64,000 bases of DNA from Bosea sp. 124 (lineage in GTDB: Bacteria; Pseudomonadota; Alphaproteobacteria; Rhizobiales; Beijerinckiaceae): assembly GCF_003046175.1 (NCBI RefSeq), contig NZ_PZZM01000001.1:5287001-5351000 (forward strand), given 5' to 3'. Positions within the stretch are counted from its first letter, which is position 1. Each line of letters opens with the position of its first letter. Shown here piece by piece: positions 9,045 to 17,772 of the stretch. The position numbers and the translations under genes are program-made. A model generated the notes under the pieces. The model did no database searches. It had not been told where the DNA came from and worked only from the letters and a program-made list of their open reading frames with translations.

Positions 9045-9068
9045 GACGGTCTCCGTTCTGCGACAGGT

Positions 9069-9527
9069 TCAGGAGGAGGAACGCGGCAGGAGGGCTTGCG
9101 TCCCCTGCGTTCGGGCGAGCCGGCGCGCTGCCGCCATGCCGGCCAGCATCGCCAGGATGAAGACGAGCGCCTCGGCCGTGCCGTAGCCGAGCGCCGTCAG
9201 CGCCGGGCCGGGGCAGAACCCGGCCAGCCCCCAGCCGATGCCGAAGATGGCAGGGCCGGCCAGGATGCGGGTGTCGACCGCCGTCGCCGTCGGCAGGCTG
9301 TAGCGCTCGGCGAAGACGGGATGCGGACGCTTCAGAACCAGGCGGAACCCGATGAAGGCCACAGCAATGCCGCCGGCCATGACGAAGGCCAGGCTCGCAT
9401 CCCAGGTGCCGGCCGGGATCGCCGCCAGATCGAGGAAATTGAGCACCTTGGCGGGGTCGGACATGCCAGCGACGAGCAGGCCGACGCCGAAGACCAGGCC
9501 GGTCAGGAACTGAAGCAGGACGGGCAT
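9069..9527 (-). CDS. YeeE/YedE-family half transporter A
   Basis: Membrane protein of 152 aa with about four hydrophobic helices, corresponding to one half of a full YeeE/YedE (DUF395) transporter. The conserved GxxxGWGLAGFCPGPALTAL segment with its cysteine is present near residue 100. YeeE/YedE proteins import thiosulfate or related sulfur species. A complementary half is encoded just upstream, so the two probably assemble into one channel. Part of the operon that starts at 10186. Confidence 0.8.
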   Translation of the reverse strand: MPVLLQFLTGLVFGVGLLVAGMSDPAKVLNFLDLAAIPAGTWDASLAFVMAGGIAVAFIGFRLVLKRPHPVFAERYSLPTATAVDTRILAGPAIFGIGWGLAGFCPGPALTALGYGTAEALVFILAMLAGMAAARRLARTQGTQALLPRSSS

Positions 9528-9534
9528 CGACGTC

Positions 9535-9963
9535 TCACAGAAGATGGCGGGTGACGAAGACGGTCGCGATCGCGGTCGTCATGAAGACCAGCACGGCGAC
9601 GAGCGAGCGCAGCGACAGCCGCGACAGGCCGCAGATGCCGTGACCGGAGGTGCAGCCATTGCCCCAGACGGAGCCGAAGCCGACGAGCAGCCCCGCCAGC
9701 ACCAGCAACGGCCAGCCGGCCTCGACCGTCTGGACGGGGAACGACCCGGTCACGCCGGCATAGGCCAGCGGGGCGGCGACGAGCCCGGCGACGAAAGCGA
9801 GGCGACCGGCGAATGCGCCGTCGGAATAAGGCGGCAGCAGGCGCGAGGCGATGCCGCTGATGCCGGCGATGCGCCCCTCGAATGCCATCAGCATCACGGC
9901 GGAGAGGCCGATGAGCCCGCCCCCGACCAAGGAGGCGAGCGGCGTGAAGGCGGTCGCCGTCAT
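9535..9963 (-). CDS. YeeE/YedE-family half transporter B
   Basis: Membrane protein of 142 aa, the second half-size YeeE/YedE unit, with the GNGCTSGHGICGLSRLS cysteine segment near residue 100 that characterises the family's thiosulfate path. Only 7 bp separate it from half A and 1 bp from the upstream DUF2892 gene, so co-translation is likely. It resembles the PmpA/PmpB-type pair of BigR regulons. Confidence 0.82.
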   Translation of the reverse strand: MTATAFTPLASLVGGGLIGLSAVMLMAFEGRIAGISGIASRLLPPYSDGAFAGRLAFVAGLVAAPLAYAGVTGSFPVQTVEAGWPLLVLAGLLVGFGSVWGNGCTSGHGICGLSRLSLRSLVAVLVFMTTAIATVFVTRHLL

Positions 9964-9964
9964 G

Positions 9965-10186
9965 TCAGCGCCGCTCGACCGGGCAGGTGCGGATGCCGAG
10001 CAGCGTGTAGGCCGGACAGAAGCGGAAGGCCGCCGTGCCGAGCATCACCAGGCCGACCACGGTCAGCGCGTATTTCCACGAGCCCCAGCCGGCAACCATG
10101 CCGGCCAGCGGCGGAACGAAAACGGCGGCGACGAGGACGAGGCCGAGAGCGAAGCGCAGAGCGCGATCAAGGGTGCCGACGTTCAT
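9965..10186 (-). CDS. DUF2892 small membrane protein
   Basis: A 73 aa protein with two hydrophobic helices and an [13 protein letters not shown] motif at the end, typical of DUF2892 (the membrane domain also found in YgaP-type rhodaneses). First gene of the operon that runs through the YeeE/YedE pair, blh and tauE. A perfect palindrome lies 20-43 bp upstream of its start. The molecular function of the family is unknown; association with sulfane-sulfur detoxification is recurrent. Confidence 0.8.
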   Translation of the reverse strand: MNVGTLDRALRFALGLVLVAAVFVPPLAGMVAGWGSWKYALTVVGLVMLGTAAFRFCPAYTLLGIRTCPVERR

Positions 10187-10205
10187 GGAACGATCCTTTC
10201 CGAGT

Positions 10206-10229
10206 AAACATATTTACATTCATATGTTT
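10206..10229. promoter_or_regulatory. Perfect palindrome, likely SoxR/BigR-type operator
   Basis: AAACATAT and ATATGTTT are perfect 8-bp inverted arms around TTACATTC, just upstream of the DUF2892-YeeE/YedE-blh-tauE operon. The centre TTTACATTCATA recurs exactly at 16821-16832 (approximately) between soxA and soxY, and 17 of 24 positions match the dyad at 14586-14609. An ArsR-family repressor of this operon type binds AT-rich dyads; binding here is inferred. Confidence 0.7.
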
Positions 10230-10448
10230 GAATTCTTCATTGTCAAGCTGCGAGGCAACCGCGCGCATGGCTCCTACGTTCTGCCCGGGTTCGCATCACG
10301 ATCCGGCACGCCCGTCCGCATCGCGACCCGGCGCGTATCCCGGAGCCGGCGGGCACGCATTGATGCGCCGAGATGCGGCATAAGGCTACAGTTAGGCCTT
10401 TTCGAATATCTTCAGTGGCACATCGCCGCAGCATCCCGGAAAGAGCCC

Positions 10449-12626
10449 ATGACCGACATCCTCACGGCCCGGAGTGCGCGCAAGGCGCTGGGCGTCGGCG
10501 CCATCATCGGGATCGTGCTCGCGGGCGCCGTGGGTCTCGTCGCGGCGTCCGGCGCCCTGTCGACGCAGTTGCTCGGAAACCGGATCCTGAGCGAGACGAT
10601 TTCGCGCGAGATGACGAGTTCGCAGGAGATGCTGGCGACGAGCCTCGGCAGCGAGGCCAGGCGCGCCCTGTCGATGGCCAACACGATCGCGAGCAACGCG
10701 CAGATCCAGGCGCTTTTCGCCGCAGGAGATCGCGCCGGCCTCGCCGCGGCGACCGTGCCGGGCTTCGGCGCGCTCAAGAGCGCGGATGGCGTGACGCAGC
10801 TTCAGTTCCACCTGGCCCCCGCGACATCCTTCCTTCGCGTGCATCGCCCGGAGAAATTCGGCGACGACCTCTCCTCCTTCCGGTTCACCGTGGTGGAGGC
10901 CAACAAGACGGGACAGCCGATTCATGGGCTGGAGAACGGGGTCGAAGGCCTCGGTGTCCGCGGCGTCATGCCCGTCCGAGCCGGCACCCGGATGATCGGG
11001 ACGGTCGAGGTCGGGCTCAGCTTCGGGCAGTCCTTCTTCGAGACCTTCAAGAAGGCGTCCGGCAGCGACATCGCCTTCTTCGTCAAGACCGGCGACGCCC
11101 TCGCCCCCTTCGCATCAACCCTGCCCAAGGACACGCAGCTTTCGGAGGAGATGCTGCGCCGCGGCCTCGGCGGATCGACCGAGATCCAGCGCATCGCGCT
11201 CGGGGGCCGCGCCAGCGCGATCGTCTATGCGCCGGTCCGCGACTATCGCGGCGACGTGATCGGCAGCTATGCGCTGATTTCGGACATCTCGAGCTTCAGC
11301 TCCATCATGGATGCCGCCGCGGTCGCCTCGGGCGTCGTCGCGCTGATCAGCCTGATCGCCGCCATCGCCTGCGCCTGGATGCTGAAGCGCTGGATCGCCA
11401 ATCCGATCAACCGGATGACGCGCACCATGACGGTGCTGGCGCGGGGCGACCGGAGCGTCGAGGTTCCCTCCCTGTCGCGCCGCGACGAGGTCGGCGAGAT
11501 GGCGCAGGCGGTGCAGTTGTTCAAGCTCGCGGCGATCGAGAAGGAGCGCATCGAGAGCGCCAAGCTCGACGCCGAGCGCGAGGCCGAGACAGAACGCCAG
11601 TCGGCCGAGAGCGAGCGCCAGCGCAACGAGGCGCATCGACAGGAGGCGACGCATCAGCTCGGCATCGTGGTCGAAGGGCTGGGACAGGCGCTCGAGCATC
11701 TCGCCGATGGCGACCTGGCCCACAGGATCGATGCGGCGTTCTCGTCCGACTACGTCAAGCTCAAGGCGGACTTCAACGGAGCGATCACCAAGCTCGCCGA
11801 CACGATGCGGCAGATCGCCTCTAACACGGACAGCATGAAGGCCGGCTCCGGCGAAATCCGCCAGGCGGCCGACGATCTCGCCGGCCGCACCGAGCAGCAG
11901 GCGGCCTCGGTCGAAGAAACCGCGACCGCGCTCGACGAGCTGACGGCCACCGTCAGGCAGACGGCCGAGAGCGCGCGCCTCGCCAGCCAGGCGACGCATC
12001 AGGTCAAGTCCGAGGCCGAGCAATCGACCGCGATCGTGCGCGAGGCAGTGATCGCGATGGGCGGCATCGAGACATCGGCAGGCGAGATTTCCCAGATCGT
12101 CGGCGTGATCGACGAGATCGCCTTTCAGACCAACCTGCTCGCGCTGAACGCCAGCGTCGAAGCCGCCCGCGCCGGGGATGCCGGCAAGGGCTTCGCGGTC
12201 GTGGCCTCCGAGGTCCGGGCGCTTGCGCAGCGTTCGGCGACCGCCGCCAAGGAGATCAAGACGCTGATCGAGAGTTCAGCTCTCGAGGTGGCGAAAGGCG
12301 TTGCGCTGGTCGGCCAGACCGGCGGCGCGCTCCAGCGCATGGCCGACGGCATCGGCCGCGCGACCGCGCTCGTCGCCGAGATCGCGAACGCGGCCCAGGA
12401 ACAGGCCTCGGGTCTCCAGGAGGTCAACACCGCCGTCAACGAGATGGACCAGGCAACCCAGCAGAACGCCGCCATGGCCGAGCAATCGACCGCCGCCGCG
12501 CATTCGCTCTCGCAGGAGGCGGACAGGCTGGCGCGCCTCGTCTCCTATTTCCGGGTCGAGGACGCTCCCGGCCAGTCGTCCCGCTCCGGCGAAGAGATGC
12601 CAGCCGCCTATCGACACGTGGCATGA
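10449..12626 (+). CDS. Methyl-accepting chemotaxis protein in the sulfur locus
   Basis: Chemoreceptor of 725 aa. TM1 spans about residues 15-35 and a periplasmic double-Cache-like sensor about 36-285. TM2 spans about 289-312, followed by HAMP, a charged coiled-coil linker with a second HAMP-like part (about 400-455) and the MA signalling domain. The hairpin-tip motif ([20 protein letters not shown]) lies near residue 560. ATG 10449 is chosen because the hydrophobic TM1 follows directly; the same frame is open much further upstream but through a promoter region. It lies divergently beside the BigR-type operon and convergently with soxT. That suggests, but does not prove, sensing of a sulfur compound or redox state. 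No C-terminal CheR-binding pentapeptide is evident. Confidence 0.88.
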   Translation: MTDILTARSARKALGVGAIIGIVLAGAVGLVAASGALSTQLLGNRILSETISREMTSSQEMLATSLGSEARRALSMANTIASNAQIQALFAAGDRAGLAAATVPGFGALKSADGVTQLQFHLAPATSFLRVHRPEKFGDDLSSFRFTVVEANKTGQPIHGLENGVEGLGVRGVMPVRAGTRMIGTVEVGLSFGQSFFETFKKASGSDIAFFVKTGDALAPFASTLPKDTQLSEEMLRRGLGGSTEIQRIALGGRASAIVYAPVRDYRGDVIGSYALISDISSFSSIMDAAAVASGVVALISLIAAIACAWMLKRWIANPINRMTRTMTVLARGDRSVEVPSLSRRDEVGEMAQAVQLFKLAAIEKERIESAKLDAEREAETERQSAESERQRNEAHRQEATHQLGIVVEGLGQALEHLADGDLAHRIDAAFSSDYVKLKADFNGAITKLADTMRQIASNTDSMKAGSGEIRQAADDLAGRTEQQAASVEETATALDELTATVRQTAESARLASQATHQVKSEAEQSTAIVREAVIAMGGIETSAGEISQIVGVIDEIAFQTNLLALNASVEAARAGDAGKGFAVVASEVRALAQRSATAAKEIKTLIESSALEVAKGVALVGQTGGALQRMADGIGRATALVAEIANAAQEQASGLQEVNTAVNEMDQATQQNAAMAEQSTAAAHSLSQEADRLARLVSYFRVEDAPGQSSRSGEEMPAAYRHVA

Positions 12627-12658
12627 GGCGCGTCGGATAAGGCGCGCCGCAAACGAGA

Positions 12659-13738
12659 TCAGCGCCAGCGGCTGAGCCAGAGCCCGCGCAAGGAGCCCTC
12701 CATCAGGAAGGCGATGCCGAGCCTGGCGCCGATCATCATGCCGGCGATCGCCAGCGGCCAGGACAGTGCCATCATCGAACCCGCCGAAACGCCCTGGCCG
12801 ATGGTGCAGCCGCCGGCGAGGATGCCGCCGCCCCCCATGAACACGGCGCCGACCAGATGCCGGCGCATCTCGTGGTGATCGTCGAAAGCCTCCCAGCGGA
12901 ATTCGCGGTCGAACAGCGCCGAGGCGAAGGAGCCGGCGACGACGCCGACGATCGTGCCGATGCCGAAGTCGAGCAGTCCGGCCGGCGTCGTCAGCACGGC
13001 GTAGAGCGCCCTGCCGATCGGCGAGACGAAGGTCAGGCTCTGCGCCCGGGGATTGGCGGCAAATTCATCGACGGCAACCCCGGTCGCCCACCATCCCAGC
13101 ACCACGCCGAGGCCGAGCGTCAGCCCGGCCAGCAGCAACCGCGGCGAGCGCCGCAGGCGTGGATCGACCAGGACGACGGCGACGAGCAGGCCGGACGCCG
13201 CAATCGCGATGGCGAGCCTGACATCGCCCGCCCCGAGCCATTTCAGCACCGAGGGCAGATCCCCTTGCACCGAGCCCGGCACGGCCAGGGCGATGCGCTC
13301 GATCACGTCGATGCGCAACGGCGCAAGCATGCCGCGCAGCGTGGCATAGGCGGCGGCGCCGAAGACGATCATCACGATCAGGCTGCGCAAATCGCCCGTA
13401 CCGAGGCGGATAAGCGAACCGAAGCTGCAGGTTCCAACCAGCGCCATGCCGATGCCGAAGAGCGTGCTGCCGAGGAGGATGGCGAACCAGGGCACGGCAT
13501 TGGGGACATAGGTCGAAAAGCCGGGCGTCAGTTCGCCGCGCCAGACGAGCCACTGCGTGCCCAGCAGCGCCACGGCCAGCGCCAGACCGAAAATCCGCAG
13601 CCGCCGGGTATCCCCGCCGATCCAGACATCCTCGATCGCACCAAAAGAGCACAGCCTGGCGCGGCGCGCGGTGAAGCCGCAGGCGGCGCCGATCGCCGCG
13701 CCGACCAGCGTCACGGCCCAGGGCGGCAGGGGCGCCAT
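12659..13738 (-). CDS. soxT: SoxT-like YeeE/YedE transporter
   Basis: Full-length YeeE/YedE membrane protein, 359 aa, about ten helices, with the two cysteine signatures GTCSFGSLIRLG (near residue 103) and GGCTIGQGVSAGS (near 310). The family takes up thiosulfate, and SoxT proteins are encoded with soxS and soxR in Pseudaminobacter-type clusters. Here it follows soxR by 33 bp on the same strand. It may supply the cytoplasmic inducer for SoxR or import sulfane sulfur (inference). Confidence 0.82.
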   Translation of the reverse strand: MAPLPPWAVTLVGAAIGAACGFTARRARLCSFGAIEDVWIGGDTRRLRIFGLALAVALLGTQWLVWRGELTPGFSTYVPNAVPWFAILLGSTLFGIGMALVGTCSFGSLIRLGTGDLRSLIVMIVFGAAAYATLRGMLAPLRIDVIERIALAVPGSVQGDLPSVLKWLGAGDVRLAIAIAASGLLVAVVLVDPRLRRSPRLLLAGLTLGLGVVLGWWATGVAVDEFAANPRAQSLTFVSPIGRALYAVLTTPAGLLDFGIGTIVGVVAGSFASALFDREFRWEAFDDHHEMRRHLVGAVFMGGGGILAGGCTIGQGVSAGSMMALSWPLAIAGMMIGARLGIAFLMEGSLRGLWLSRWR

Positions 13739-13771
13739 GGGATCAGCGGGATCGCCGCAGGAGGCGGCCGC

Positions 13772-14152
13772 TCATCGCTCCTCGGCCGCAGGCTTCGGTG
13801 GGCCGCAGAAGATGTCGTAGATCACGGAGATCATGCGACGGACATCGTCATTGGCGAGGCTGTAATAGATCGCCTTGCCGTCGCGGCGCGTCGTCACGAG
13901 CTGGTCGAGCCGCAGGCGGGCGAGTTGCTGCGAGACCATGGGCTGGCGCAGCGAGAGGATGTTCTCCAGCTCGGTGACCGTGCGCTCGCGCTCCGCCAGA
14001 AGGCACAGCAGCAGCAGCCGGTTCTCATGCGAGAGCGCCTTGAGGAAGTCGCTCGCCTTGCGCGCCTTTCTCATCAGAACATCGAGCTCCGGGGAAAACT
14101 CCTCGCCGTCGCGCAGTTCGGCTTCGAGGGCCTTGGATACAATCGCGCTCAT
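13772..14152 (-). CDS. soxR: SoxR/SqrR/BigR-type ArsR-family persulfide-sensing repressor
   Basis: Winged-helix ArsR protein of 126 aa. ATG 14152 overlaps the soxS stop. The recognition helix region is around QPMVSQQLARL (residues 70-80). Cys50 lies in LLLLCLLAE and Cys116 in YDIFCGPP. The 66-residue spacing equals that of the Cys pair in BigR (42/108) and SqrR (41/107), which form an intramolecular disulfide or polysulfide link and release DNA. There is no metal-type ELCV motif, so metal sensing is unlikely. Predicted repressor of the sox and blh transcription units through the AT-rich dyads listed here. Confidence 0.88.
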   Translation of the reverse strand: MSAIVSKALEAELRDGEEFSPELDVLMRKARKASDFLKALSHENRLLLLCLLAERERTVTELENILSLRQPMVSQQLARLRLDQLVTTRRDGKAIYYSLANDDVRRMISVIYDIFCGPPKPAAEER

Positions 14153-14580
14153 GGTCGTTCCGTGATCGAGGCTGCGCCGCTCGTGCGCTGGACCGGGTGT
14201 GCCATGCCGGCGAGCATCTTGCCAAGCAAGCCCCAGAAGGCGTCGTCCCCGAGATAGCCGGTGATCCGGCCGATCTCGCGGCCCTGGTCCATCAGGACGA
14301 AAGTGGGCGCCGCGACGACCGGCTCGTTCAGCCCGGGGCGGCTGTCGCCGCCGGGCCTGACCTCGACACGCTGCAGCGGCGCCTGCCGTCCCTCCGGCGT
14401 CAGCGCGTAGACCGGCGCGACCTCGCGCTCGAAGCGCGCGCACCAGGGACAGCCGTCGCGCGTGAACATGACAAGTTCGGCGGCGATGGCGGCCGGCGGC
14501 GAGGCAAGCCAAAAAGCCGCCCCGAATACGGCGGCAAGAGCAACGGCGCGCGGAGCGCGGCCAGGGTCTGGGCTCGACAT
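14149..14580 (-). CDS. soxS: SoxS-like periplasmic thioredoxin
   Basis: Thioredoxin-fold protein of 143 aa with an N-terminal signal segment (about residues 10-33) and the redox motif CPWC (Cys44, Cys47). SoxS of Paracoccus-type clusters is a periplasmic thiol-disulfide protein needed to keep SoxYZ active. It is the promoter-proximal gene of the soxS-soxR-soxT operon, overlapping soxR by 4 bp. A SoxR-type dyad lies 6-29 bp upstream, giving autoregulation if bound by SoxR. Confidence 0.82.
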   Translation of the reverse strand: MSSPDPGRAPRAVALAAVFGAAFWLASPPAAIAAELVMFTRDGCPWCARFEREVAPVYALTPEGRQAPLQRVEVRPGGDSRPGLNEPVVAAPTFVLMDQGREIGRITGYLGDDAFWGLLGKMLAGMAHPVQRTSGAASITERP

Positions 14581-14585
14581 GCCGT

Positions 14586-14609
14586 TAACATAGTCGTATT
14601 CGTATATTT
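14586..14609. promoter_or_regulatory. SoxR-type dyad between soxS and soxW
   Basis: Imperfect dyad beginning TAACATA and ending TATATTT around ATTC. Aligned without gaps to the palindrome at 10206-10229 it matches at 17 of 24 positions, including AACATA and ATTC-n-TAT-n-TTT. It sits in the divergent soxS/soxW promoter region, very close to the soxS start. Confidence 0.6.
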
Positions 14610-14707
14610 ATTCCAGTGCACCCGGCGGGAAGGCTTGCGATCGCCATGACGGCTCGCAGCGGCCGCTTCCGCGGCGGCGGCTCGGGACGACAAGCGGGAC
14701 GAACGCC

Positions 14708-15277
14708 ATGCTCACGCGCCGCAGCATCCTCGCTACCGGGCTCGCCGCCGGACTGACCGGACCAGCACAGGCCCGCGCGACGCTGGGCGAGGACGGGCTC
14801 TACAAGCTGGACTGGTATCTCGAGAGCTTCCTCGACCTCGGCGAAGACCTTGCAGCCGCGACCGCGGGCGGCAAGCGCTTCGCCATTCTCTGGGGTCTCA
14901 AGGGCTGCCCGGCCTGCCGGCGCATGCACGAGGTCCATCTCGCCGACCCGAAGACCGAGGCCTATCTCCGCGAGAATTTCGAAATCCTGCATCTGAATAT
15001 TCTCGGCCAGCGGCCGGTGACCGATTTCGACGGCAGCAAGCTCGGCGAGAAGGCCTTCGCCGCGCGCTACGCCATCGCCGGGACGCCCTCGATCCAGTTC
15101 TTTCCGGAGGCCGCGGATGGGCTGGCGGCGCGGGCGCCCGGCGCCCGCGAGGTCGCGCGCATGCCGGGCCTGCCCGATCCGCGCGAATTCCTCGCCATGT
15201 TCAGGTTCGTGCGCGAAAATGCCTACCAGCGCGAAGCCTTCGCCGACTGGCTGCAGCGAATGCCAGTCGGCGGCTGA
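14708..15277 (+). CDS. soxW: SoxW-like exported thioredoxin
   Basis: Thioredoxin-fold protein of 189 aa. A short Tat-like leader (TRRSILATG) is followed by CPAC (Cys67, Cys70) in GLKGCPACRRMHE and the cis-proline loop GTPSIQFF near residue 128. SoxW normally receives electrons from the membrane protein SoxV; no soxV gene is present in this window. It is transcribed away from soxS and converges on soxX, whose stop lies only 7 bp away. Confidence 0.8.
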   Translation: MLTRRSILATGLAAGLTGPAQARATLGEDGLYKLDWYLESFLDLGEDLAAATAGGKRFAILWGLKGCPACRRMHEVHLADPKTEAYLRENFEILHLNILGQRPVTDFDGSKLGEKAFAARYAIAGTPSIQFFPEAADGLAARAPGAREVARMPGLPDPREFLAMFRFVRENAYQREAFADWLQRMPVGG

Positions 15278-15284
15278 GGCGAGG

Positions 15285-15899
15285 CTATTTGTTCACCGGC
15301 GATTCCGGATCGAACAGATAGGCCATGACATCCTTGATCTGCTGCTCGTCGAGCACCTTGTTCGTGCCGAAGCGCGGCATGTTCGAGCAGGGCACGACGG
15401 CCATCGAATTGTAGATCTTGGTGTAGGCGTCCTTCATCGTCTCCGGATCATATTTCCGGTCCTTGCCATAGGCGGCAAGGCTCGGGCCGAGCGTGCCGTA
15501 GCTGACCTCTTTCGGATCGAGCTGGTGGCAGGCGAAGCAATTGCCGCCCGCGACCGTGCCCGGCGGGTCGGAGAACTGCCCTCCCCGGCCGTTATTGGCC
15601 ACAGCATAGCCCTTCTTCCAGTCGCCGAGCAGCTTGCCGTCGGCCGGATAGGAGACCCTGGCCAGCTCGCGCTTGATGATGGCGTCAGACTCCGCCGAAG
15701 AGACATTGTTGCGCCTGATGTTGCAGGCCGCCAGCGATTCGTCCGGCGCGATCCGGGCCTGCCATTCCGGCGAGGCCTTGCCGAAGGTCGCCTTGACATA
15801 GGCATCGACGGTGGCCTGGTTCGGCTTCTCCTGGGCGAGCGCCGGGCCGCCGATCAGGAGTACGGCACAGGCCAGGGTGACGAAAGCGGTTCTTGTCAT
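15285..15899 (-). CDS. soxX: SoxX, cytochrome c subunit of SoxAX
   Basis: Periplasmic monoheme cytochrome, 204 aa, signal peptide ending near residue 22 (GGPALA-QE). Heme motif CFACH is at residues 121-125, and a likely Met ligand is in CSNMPRFG near residue 170. SoxAX couples thiosulfate oxidatively to the SoxY cysteine. Located 13 bp downstream of soxA on the minus strand, so the order is A then X, divergent from soxYZ. Confidence 0.9.
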   Translation of the reverse strand: MTRTAFVTLACAVLLIGGPALAQEKPNQATVDAYVKATFGKASPEWQARIAPDESLAACNIRRNNVSSAESDAIIKRELARVSYPADGKLLGDWKKGYAVANNGRGGQFSDPPGTVAGGNCFACHQLDPKEVSYGTLGPSLAAYGKDRKYDPETMKDAYTKIYNSMAVVPCSNMPRFGTNKVLDEQQIKDVMAYLFDPESPVNK

Positions 15900-15912
15900 C
15901 GGTCCCGTCCTC

Positions 15913-16746
15913 TCAGCGCTTGATCGAAGGCACGTTGATCTCGCCGCCGGCGGCCTGCTTCTGCAGGAAGACGGTCAGCGCGGTCAGGCTGTCGGAGCCG
16001 AAATCGGGCACCGGCCAGCGCTGCTGGCGATAGCAGTCCCAGAGCCGGTGCTGCATCGTGCGCAGCGCGCTCTGCGAGACGCGATAGGTCGGCCAGGACG
16101 CCATCGTCGCCTGCGCCGCGGGGCCGGGCACCGAGAGGTTCGGCAGCCCCTGCAGACGGATGCGCTTGCCTTCGTCGGCATGGCAGGTGGCGCAGGAGAA
16201 ATCCATTACGCCGCCGCGGCGGTAGAACAGCTCCTCGCCGACCGCCGCCATCTCCAGTTCCTTGGCGTGAGCGAGCTGCGGCTCGATCTTCATGCCGCTC
16301 GACTTGTTGGCGATGAACGCCGTGAGATCCTCGAGATCGGACGCCACGCCCGGCCCCGAGAAACGCCGCTTGACGATGTCGGCCGTGTCGAGCCCCTGCA
16401 GCTTGTCCATGCACCAGAGCAGACGCTGCTCGGTGTCCATGACGCGGTCGGCGTCGGCAAAGTGGCGCGGCAGCCTGGCGAAGGCGCCATCGACCTTGCC
16501 CGGTCCCTCGCCGAGATCGCAGGCTTCGAGCGAGACCTTCTTGGAACCGCGCGGCTCGGCCCAGAGCGCCTCGCCACGGTCGACCGCGAGGAAGCCGGGA
16601 TTGGAGAACGGATCCGACAACATCTGCCGGTAGCGCTCGATCTCCTTTTCGCTGTCGTCCAGCGGCGGCGACTGCGCGGTCAGGTGCCCGGCAGCCAGTG
16701 TCATGGCAGCCGCCAGCACAGCCGCTCCGATGGTGGGGAGCTTCAT
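15913..16746 (-). CDS. soxA: SoxA, monoheme type
   Basis: Diheme-family catalytic subunit of SoxAX, 277 aa. The start at 16746 gives a clean signal peptide (cleavage near LTAQ); the open frame to 17049 runs through the promoter. Only the C-terminal heme motif CATCH (residues 185-189) is present. At the usual N-terminal heme site there are two lone cysteines (Cys76, Cys112), as in monoheme SoxA proteins that keep a disulfide there. The catalytic heme-ligand cysteine is Cys238 in DCYRQQR. Divergently transcribed from soxYZ across 175 bp that contain a SoxR-type element. Confidence 0.9.
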   Translation of the reverse strand: MKLPTIGAAVLAAAMTLAAGHLTAQSPPLDDSEKEIERYRQMLSDPFSNPGFLAVDRGEALWAEPRGSKKVSLEACDLGEGPGKVDGAFARLPRHFADADRVMDTEQRLLWCMDKLQGLDTADIVKRRFSGPGVASDLEDLTAFIANKSSGMKIEPQLAHAKELEMAAVGEELFYRRGGVMDFSCATCHADEGKRIRLQGLPNLSVPGPAAQATMASWPTYRVSQSALRTMQHRLWDCYRQQRWPVPDFGSDSLTALTVFLQKQAAGGEINVPSIKR

Positions 16747-16812
16747 CCCTTGCCCTTTCGTTTCCTCGGCCGCCAGCAGGTCGCGGCCTTCGTTACGCAT
16801 CCCTCTCTGTCG

Positions 16813-16836
16813 GAGGGACTTTACATTCATAGAAAA
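16813..16836. promoter_or_regulatory. Candidate SoxR element between soxA and soxY
   Basis: Contains TTTACATTCATA, identical over 12 bases to the centre and right flank of the palindrome at 10206-10229, but the left arm is not conserved. It lies in the shared soxA/soxY promoter region. A half-site or weak operator is plausible. Confidence 0.45.
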
Positions 16837-16921
16837 CAATATCACGATACGTGCAAATGATGATCGCGTGCCGGCCCCGCCGTCAAGAGCGAGACAAGAA
16901 CATTTCAAAGGAGGAATTCGG

Positions 16922-17386
16922 ATGCCATCCCGCATAACGGGGCTCACCCGCCGCAGCACCCTCACGGCCGGAGCCATGGCCGCCCTCGCCGGGCTGCTGG
17001 GGCCGCGTCTCGCCTTCGCCGACGAAAAGACGGTGATGGCGGAGATCAAGAAGCTCTATGGCGACAAGCCGATGGGCACGGGCAAGATCAAGCTCGACGT
17101 GCCGGAGATCGCCGAGAACGGGCTGGTCGTGCCGATCAATGTCGAGGTCGAGAGTCCGATGACGGAAGCCGACTACGTCAAGGCGGTCCATGTCTGGGCG
17201 GACGGCAATCCGCAGCCCGGCATCGTCAGCTACAGCTTCACGCCGGCTGGCGGGAAGGCCTCGGCGGCGACCCGCATGCGGCTGGCGCAGACGCAGAACA
17301 TTGTCTGCGTCGCCGAGATGTCGAATGGCGCGCTGCACATGGCCAAGGCCAATGTGAAGGTCACGATCGGCGGCTGCGGCGGCTGA
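16922..17386 (+). CDS. soxY: SoxY, sulfur-carrier subunit
   Basis: Periplasmic carrier, 154 aa, with a Tat-type leader (TRRSTLTAG, cleavage near AFA-DE) and the C-terminal GGCGG swinging arm whose cysteine carries the sulfur substrate. An AAAGGAGGAA ribosome site precedes ATG 16922. It is the first gene of the plus-strand sox operon; SoxZ follows after 56 bp. Confidence 0.95.
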   Translation: MPSRITGLTRRSTLTAGAMAALAGLLGPRLAFADEKTVMAEIKKLYGDKPMGTGKIKLDVPEIAENGLVVPINVEVESPMTEADYVKAVHVWADGNPQPGIVSYSFTPAGGKASAATRMRLAQTQNIVCVAEMSNGALHMAKANVKVTIGGCGG

Positions 17387-17442
17387 AGCCGGCCTCCCGC
17401 ACGCCCAACAAGAAACCGACGACCCAAGGCGAGGATTCAGCG

Positions 17443-17772
17443 ATGACCACCAAACCAACCCCGCGCGTACGCGTTCCGGCCAAGGCCGCCGCCGGCGAGC
17501 TGATCGAGATCAAGACGCTGATCTCGCACGAAATGGAATCGGGCCAGCGCAAGGATGCGCAGGGCGCCACGATCCCGCGCAAGATCCTCAACAGGTTCAG
17601 CGCGATCTTTAACGGCAAGATGTTCTTCGCGGCGGACTGGCATCCGGCGATTTCGGCCAACCCCTATCAGTCCTTCTTCTTCAAGGCGACCGAGTCCGGC
17701 GAATTCACCTTCGTCTGGAAGGATGACGACGGCTCCGAATACACAGCGAAGAACAAGCTGACCGTCGGCTGA
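17443..17772 (+). CDS. soxZ: SoxZ, SoxY partner
   Basis: Immunoglobulin-like partner of SoxY, 109 aa, without a signal peptide, as expected because it is co-exported with Tat-routed SoxY. The conserved LIS-HEMESG and FKATESGEFTF..DDDG segments are present. Ribosome site AAGGCGAGGA. SoxYZ carries the sulfur intermediates for SoxAX, SoxB and SoxCD. Confidence 0.95.
   Translation: MTTKPTPRVRVPAKAAAGELIEIKTLISHEMESGQRKDAQGATIPRKILNRFSAIFNGKMFFAADWHPAISANPYQSFFFKATESGEFTFVWKDDDGSEYTAKNKLTVG

Noticed and set aside
10035..10448. N-terminal extension of the chemoreceptor by the upstream open frame
   Set aside because: It would run through the DUF2892 gene region and the palindrome; the membrane helix and a sensible start follow at 10449.
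14607..14614. GGAATAAA on the minus strand upstream of soxS, like the ECF elements near 38.7 kb
   Set aside because: The downstream box at 15 nt does not match ATC and would lie only about 10 bp from the soxS start, so it cannot be a promoter; it overlaps the SoxR-type dyad.
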